51,671 nt of DNA from the NCBI GenBank assembly GCA_017467965.1, contig JAFUJZ010000005.1, positions 1-51,671 on the forward strand, written 5' to 3'. The translations under genes were made by a program, and so were the position numbers. This DNA is from Clostridia bacterium. GTDB lineage: Bacteria; Bacillota_A; Clostridia; UMGS1883. Positions 48,294 to 51,671 of the stretch are shown piece after piece; position 1 is the stretch's first letter, and each line of letters begins with the position of its first letter. The notes beneath the pieces were generated by a model. That model was not told the DNA's origin. It made no database searches and saw nothing but the letters and a program-made list of their open reading frames with translations.

Positions 48294-50000
48294 ATGCTCA
48301 AGAATATTACATCCTACATAAAACAAAATCGGTGTGAATTTATTTCATGCGTTATTTCAATATTTTTATTTGCTGTTTTTACTACGCTTTTTTCGTTTTT
48401 CACCCTTCAATCTGATGATTACTACTATGCGTCTTTCTTTAAAAACGGCATATCCGAGTTCATCCGTTTATCTGTTGACCACTTTTTAACCTTTAACGGC
48501 AGAGCACTTGTCCACTTTTTTGCACAAGTCGCGCTCTCCCTGCCAAGGTTTTTGACGGCACTTATGTCCTCCGTTATTGTTATGCTGGTAGGCGTTGTTT
48601 CCCACCGTATAATACTTCCCTCAGGCAGTAAAAAATCACTTTTTATGTTCATGTGTGCTTTTTACTCGCTTATCCTTCTTTGCGGCCGCGGCGTTTTCAA
48701 AGAAGGCTTTATGTGGGTATCGGCATTTTATAACTATGTTTTTCCGTTTCTTTTGCTCTTGCTCGCCGTTAAAACAAAGGACAAAAATTATGGTTTAATA
48801 TTTTGTTTTTTATCAGGTGCAACAACAGAGCAATGGGGCATTTGTGCTATAGCGGTATTGGCTTTTCTTGCATTCGTGTCCCTCACTTCCAAAAGGGATG
48901 TTAAAACCATATTCAAAACATTTATTCCGACTATTTGTACAGCGTTGGGTTATATGCTTATATACACATCTCCCGCAACTATTTTCCGCATCACGTCAAC
49001 AGGGCACACAAGCCTTTCTACATCAATTGTGGATATTCCAAGGCTCAGTGAGGTTTTTCTTGCACCCCATTGTGCGACGGTGGTTTTTGCCCTTTTTACA
49101 ATAGCGGCAATAATCACAGCACACATAAAAAAAGGCAGCTTTTCTGTGCTTTATTGCGGTTATTTACCGCTTGTGCTTCTTATATTGCCTTATTTTACAA
49201 AAGAGTATCTTGCATCATTCATCGTTTTTATGTGCTTTCTTTTCTTGTGTGCTGTGGTGTTTTTCATAAATAAGCATATTTACACTACAGCATTTATCAT
49301 AGGCTCGTTGGTATCAACCCTTATCATGTTACCCACCAACACCTTTGAAACCCGAGTAGGTGTCCCCTGCGTACTTTTTATCATAGTGAGCACGCTGAGT
49401 GTTTTTGCTATTCATAAAAAAACACTTCCATCTAAATTTCATCTTGCCACAGTTTGCCTTATGGTGTGCTTTGGTCTTTTTTCCTTTGCTCCCACCTTTA
49501 CAGGTTTTATGCAAAACGGCATTATAGAGCACGAAAACCTCAACGCCATAAAAGTGGCAAAGCAAATTGGCACTCTTGACTATAACATCGACTACAACAA
49601 AGACTTTGCAATGAAGCAGATGTATAACGACGGTTGGTTTTACAATCAATTTATATCGCTGTATTCCTTGGAAGACTGCCGTATCAACATAAAGAGCAAA
49701 AACTCTGTTTCCCTTGATTTGATTGAAGCTGACGGCTTAAAATATAATGGTGAGGTTTACGTTCCCGTGCGTGATTTTCTTTCTGAAATGGGTGGCACTA
49801 TTAATTTAGACACCGACATCGTCATGACGCTTAACGACAAAACCCTCACACTTTCGAGCGGTATGCTTGTTTACAAAGACAAGGACGGCATTGAAAAATA
49901 CCTCATTGCTGATGAAAACAAGCTTCCCGAATTCTACACACTTTACATAAAGCTTGATGTCATAAACGAAGCATTCAATTTAAATATAAAGGCACTGTAA
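48294..50000 (+). CDS. DUF6056-like polytopic membrane protein with C-terminal stalk-like domain
   Basis: 568 residues. About eleven hydrophobic segments between residues 14 and 400. SDDYYYASFFKNGISEF near 40-56 resembles the first outside loop of GT-C-like glycosyltransferases and DUF6056 proteins. RGVFKEGFMWVSAFYNYVFP near 127-146 is a second typical stretch. The C-terminal ~100 residues form a beta-rich domain (GEVYVPVRDFLSEMGGTINL) like half of the copper-amine-oxidase-N stalk module. The GAGGTG site overlaps the start of a short leader. Divergent from wecB, so a role in surface polysaccharide assembly is plausible. The gene's last codons (Lys-Ala-Leu-stop) form one arm of a terminator. 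Confidence 0.72.
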   Translation: MLKNITSYIKQNRCEFISCVISIFLFAVFTTLFSFFTLQSDDYYYASFFKNGISEFIRLSVDHFLTFNGRALVHFFAQVALSLPRFLTALMSSVIVMLVGVVSHRIILPSGSKKSLFMFMCAFYSLILLCGRGVFKEGFMWVSAFYNYVFPFLLLLLAVKTKDKNYGLIFCFLSGATTEQWGICAIAVLAFLAFVSLTSKRDVKTIFKTFIPTICTALGYMLIYTSPATIFRITSTGHTSLSTSIVDIPRLSEVFLAPHCATVVFALFTIAAIITAHIKKGSFSVLYCGYLPLVLLILPYFTKEYLASFIVFMCFLFLCAVVFFINKHIYTTAFIIGSLVSTLIMLPTNTFETRVGVPCVLFIIVSTLSVFAIHKKTLPSKFHLATVCLMVCFGLFSFAPTFTGFMQNGIIEHENLNAIKVAKQIGTLDYNIDYNKDFAMKQMYNDGWFYNQFISLYSLEDCRINIKSKNSVSLDLIEADGLKYNGEVYVPVRDFLSEMGGTINLDTDIVMTLNDKTLTLSSGMLVYKDKDGIEKYLIADENKLPEFYTLYIKLDVINEAFNLNIKAL

Positions 50001-50015
50001 AACTACAGTGCCTTT
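49988..50015. terminator. Bidirectional terminator holding the stop codons of two convergent genes
   Basis: AAAGGCACTGTA (49988-49999) and TACAGTGCCTTT (50004-50015), perfect 12-bp stem, 4-base loop. The plus-strand TAA (49998-50000) and minus-strand TAG (50003-50005) both lie at the loop. Confidence 0.88.
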
Positions 50016-51313
50016 ACTATTTTTATAAGTTGTTCCTTGTCATTCTCGACCTCTCCGTCAATTACCTTTTCAAGGAGTGCTTTTAGTATTTCTCCGATTT
50101 TCTTTCCGTCGGTTATGCCCATATTTATCAAATCTTTTCCGTTTACGGCAAGGCTCTTGAGGCTTACGCAGTCATTGTCTTTTACTATTTCGTCTTTAAG
50201 CTCTTTTATCTTTTCTATAGCCTCAAGGTTAGGTAGTGCAAGAAGTGAATGTGCCAGCGTATCTGCCCGCATTACCTCAGTGAGCATATCAAAAAACTCA
50301 TACGAAAACTTTGAAAGAAACCTCTTTACGTACTTTTTTTCGGGCAAAATAGTCCTTTGATGCTCTTCAATCAGCATAACAGCCGTGTTTTTGGTCTCGT
50401 TATCGATTTTCAAAAAATCAAAAAGCTCTCTTGCCTTTTCGGCAGACTTTTCGCTATGCCCTTTAAAATGTCCGCCCTTTTCGTCAATGGTAAAGCAATC
50501 GGGCTTTGCCACATCGTGAAAAAGCGTTGCCAGCCTTATTTTCAAGTCAAAAGGGGCACTGCACATCGCTTTTACCATATGAGTATACACGTCGTAGATA
50601 TGGTATTTATTTTGTTGGTCAAAGCCTATACACGGCTTTATACATGGTGCAAAAATGCCTATCACGTCAGCATATTCAATAAGTATTTTTTCCGCATATT
50701 TTCCCATTATCAACTTGGAAAACTCGGTATAAATCCTCTCAACCGAAATGTTTTTTAAAAGATATGCGTTTTTGTGAATACTCAGGCCTGTTTTCTCTTC
50801 GATTTCAAAGCCCAAGGTTGCAGCGAATCTGAGCGCGCGCATTATCCTCAGCGCATCTTCTTTGAATCTTTTGTCGGCATCACCTACAGTGCGTATGATT
50901 TTGTTTTCAATATCACGCTTGCCTTCATATGGGTCAACAAAACAATCTCTGTATGCTATCGCATTCATTGTAAAATCTCTTCTTGCAAGGTCGTCTTCAA
51001 TATTTTTTGTAAAACATACCTTCTCAGGATGCCTTGAATCAGTGTATTCACCGTCGATACGGTATGTCGTAACCTCAATGTTTTCGCCCTCACTTACAAC
51101 CGTAACCGTACCGTGCTTTTCGCCCGTGAGTATAGTTTTAAAATCCGAAAACACGCTTTTTATTTCACCAGGTGAGGCATTTGTGGTGATATCAAAATCG
51201 TGTGGGCAAATCCCCATTAGTGCATCACGTACACACCCACCTACAAAATATGCTTCAAAGCCGCTTATATTCAATTTTTCTGCCACGCTCTTTGCATATT
51301 TAGGTATTAACAT
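50003..51313 (-). CDS. cca: CCA tRNA nucleotidyltransferase / poly(A) polymerase family
   Basis: 436 residues. Class II nucleotidyltransferase: FVGGCVRDALMG (23-34), HDFDITT with the catalytic Asp pair, RRDFTMNAIAYR, and the RFKEDALRIMRALRFAATLG helix. An HD-type domain follows (LATLFHDVAKPDCF near 260, GHSEKSAEKARELF). This architecture matches Firmicutes CCA-adding enzymes, which add or repair the 3' CCA of tRNA. GGAGGTGAGG precedes the ATG. Poly(A) polymerase activity cannot be excluded by sequence alone. The last codons overlap the shared terminator. Confidence 0.92.
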   Translation of the reverse strand: MLIPKYAKSVAEKLNISGFEAYFVGGCVRDALMGICPHDFDITTNASPGEIKSVFSDFKTILTGEKHGTVTVVSEGENIEVTTYRIDGEYTDSRHPEKVCFTKNIEDDLARRDFTMNAIAYRDCFVDPYEGKRDIENKIIRTVGDADKRFKEDALRIMRALRFAATLGFEIEEKTGLSIHKNAYLLKNISVERIYTEFSKLIMGKYAEKILIEYADVIGIFAPCIKPCIGFDQQNKYHIYDVYTHMVKAMCSAPFDLKIRLATLFHDVAKPDCFTIDEKGGHFKGHSEKSAEKARELFDFLKIDNETKNTAVMLIEEHQRTILPEKKYVKRFLSKFSYEFFDMLTEVMRADTLAHSLLALPNLEAIEKIKELKDEIVKDNDCVSLKSLAVNGKDLINMGITDGKKIGEILKALLEKVIDGEVENDKEQLIKIVKAL

Positions 51314-51332
51314 TACCTCACCTCCTTATGTC

Positions 51333-51361
51333 ATTCTACACTATCGCATCAAAAAATTCAA
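51333..51361 (-). promoter_or_regulatory. SigA-type promoter for cca
   Basis: Minus strand TTGAAT, 17-base spacer, TAGAAT. Confidence 0.6.
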
Positions 51362-51453
51362 CCAAAAGTGTTCGCCGTAGACGTACTTATTTGTTAAATA
51401 TGACAAACTTTTGAACTTTATTTAATTTTTCCGAAAAATTCATTAAAAAACAC

Positions 51454-51482
51454 TTTTCAAATGCTTTTTTTTAGTGTATAAT
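51454..51482 (+). promoter_or_regulatory. SigA-type promoter for pckG
   Basis: TTTTCA, 17-base spacer, perfect TATAAT; 44 bases before the ATG. Confidence 0.65.
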
Positions 51483-51526
51483 GTAGTCATTGTGAATAAT
51501 ATTACACAAGAAAGGATGCAATTATT

Positions 51527-51671
51527 ATGACAAACAATGCAAAAGTAAAAGCATGGCTTGACGATATGGTTAAGCTCCTTGCACCCGAAAAGATCGTTTG
51601 GATTGACGGTAGCGAAGCTCAGCTTGAAGAACTCCGCGCTATCGCAGTTTCCACAGGCGAACTTATCAAGC
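51527..51671 (+). CDS. pckG: Phosphoenolpyruvate carboxykinase (GTP), N-terminal fragment
   Basis: 48 residues to the right edge of the window. KVKAWLDDMVKLLAPEKIVW followed by IDGSEAQLEELR matches the N-terminus of GTP-dependent PEP carboxykinases, which interconvert oxaloacetate and phosphoenolpyruvate. AAGGA lies about 11 bases upstream of the ATG. C-rich codon use (CTC, ATC, TTC) resembles the other central-metabolism genes here. With the fumarase operon at the left edge it suggests a PEP-oxaloacetate-malate-fumarate-succinate route, although the two loci are 50 kb apart. Confidence 0.85.
   Translation, partial: MTNNAKVKAWLDDMVKLLAPEKIVWIDGSEAQLEELRAIAVSTGELIK

Noticed and set aside
1..51671. 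tRNA, rRNA, CRISPR arrays, transposases, integrases or phage genes
   Set aside because: I looked for cloverleaf ends, direct repeat-spacer arrays and recombinase motifs on both strands and saw none that I could support.

Overview
The window looks like a chromosomal segment of a low-GC, spore-forming, anaerobic Clostridia-type Firmicute, probably a fibre-degrading gut organism. The sequence evidence is strong AGGAGG-type ribosome binding sites, many SigA-type promoters with 17-bp spacers, a sporulation gene (spoIIP), the [FeFe]-hydrogenase maturase HydF, a two-subunit oxygen-sensitive fumarase, and many large secreted glycan-active proteins. Genus and species cannot be read from the sequence.

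Layout. 1-2.85 kb: 5'-truncated soluble fumarate reductase-like flavoprotein followed by fumarase alpha and beta. 3.1-11.2 kb (all minus strand): a small glycan locus in which a deformylase-flavodoxin-AraC operon lies upstream of a BNR/sialidase-like protein and a domain-swapped GH3 beta-glycosidase. 11.2-14.1 kb: lipid kinase, an uncharacterised membrane protein, and a ferredoxin-fused aldo/keto reductase. 14.1-14.5 kb: a 380-bp intergenic region with two terminators and two unexplained structured elements. 14.5-32.4 kb: a surface-protein island with a GH43-like protein, a BspA-type LRR protein, two RCC1/stalk-domain proteins, an ECF sigma factor with its DUF4367 anti-sigma factor, and a 2162-residue secreted putative metallopeptidase. 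32.4-42.1 kb: housekeeping genes (sfsA, a DUF1653 gene, a tiny lipoprotein, an LRR protein, hydF, fba, spoIIP, leuA, a degenerate phosphatase, truA). 42.2-46.4 kb: a 1398-residue GH105 protein. 46.5-51.7 kb: wecB plus a small membrane protein, a DUF6056-like membrane protein, cca, and the start of pckG.

How the genes fit together. The GH3, BNR, GH43-like and GH105 proteins all carry signal peptides and carbohydrate-binding or discoidin modules, so they probably act on plant or host glycans outside the cell. AraC is the likely regulator of the BNR-GH3 pair. An 11-base motif upstream of both the ECF sigma operon and the adjacent RCC1 gene suggests the sigma factor controls itself and at least one surface protein. 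A copper-amine-oxidase-N-like stalk module recurs in four otherwise unrelated proteins. A roughly 500-residue C-terminal block is shared by the giant peptidase and the GH105 protein, and a ~47-residue end module is shared by GH3 and BNR.

Most unusual items: a palindromic dispersed repeat inserted in frame inside truA; a calcineurin-like phosphatase with substitutions in every metal-binding motif; terminator hairpins that contain the stop codons of their genes, in one case for two convergent genes that both end in Lys-Ala-Leu; and a structured element between two terminators at 14.2-14.3 kb.
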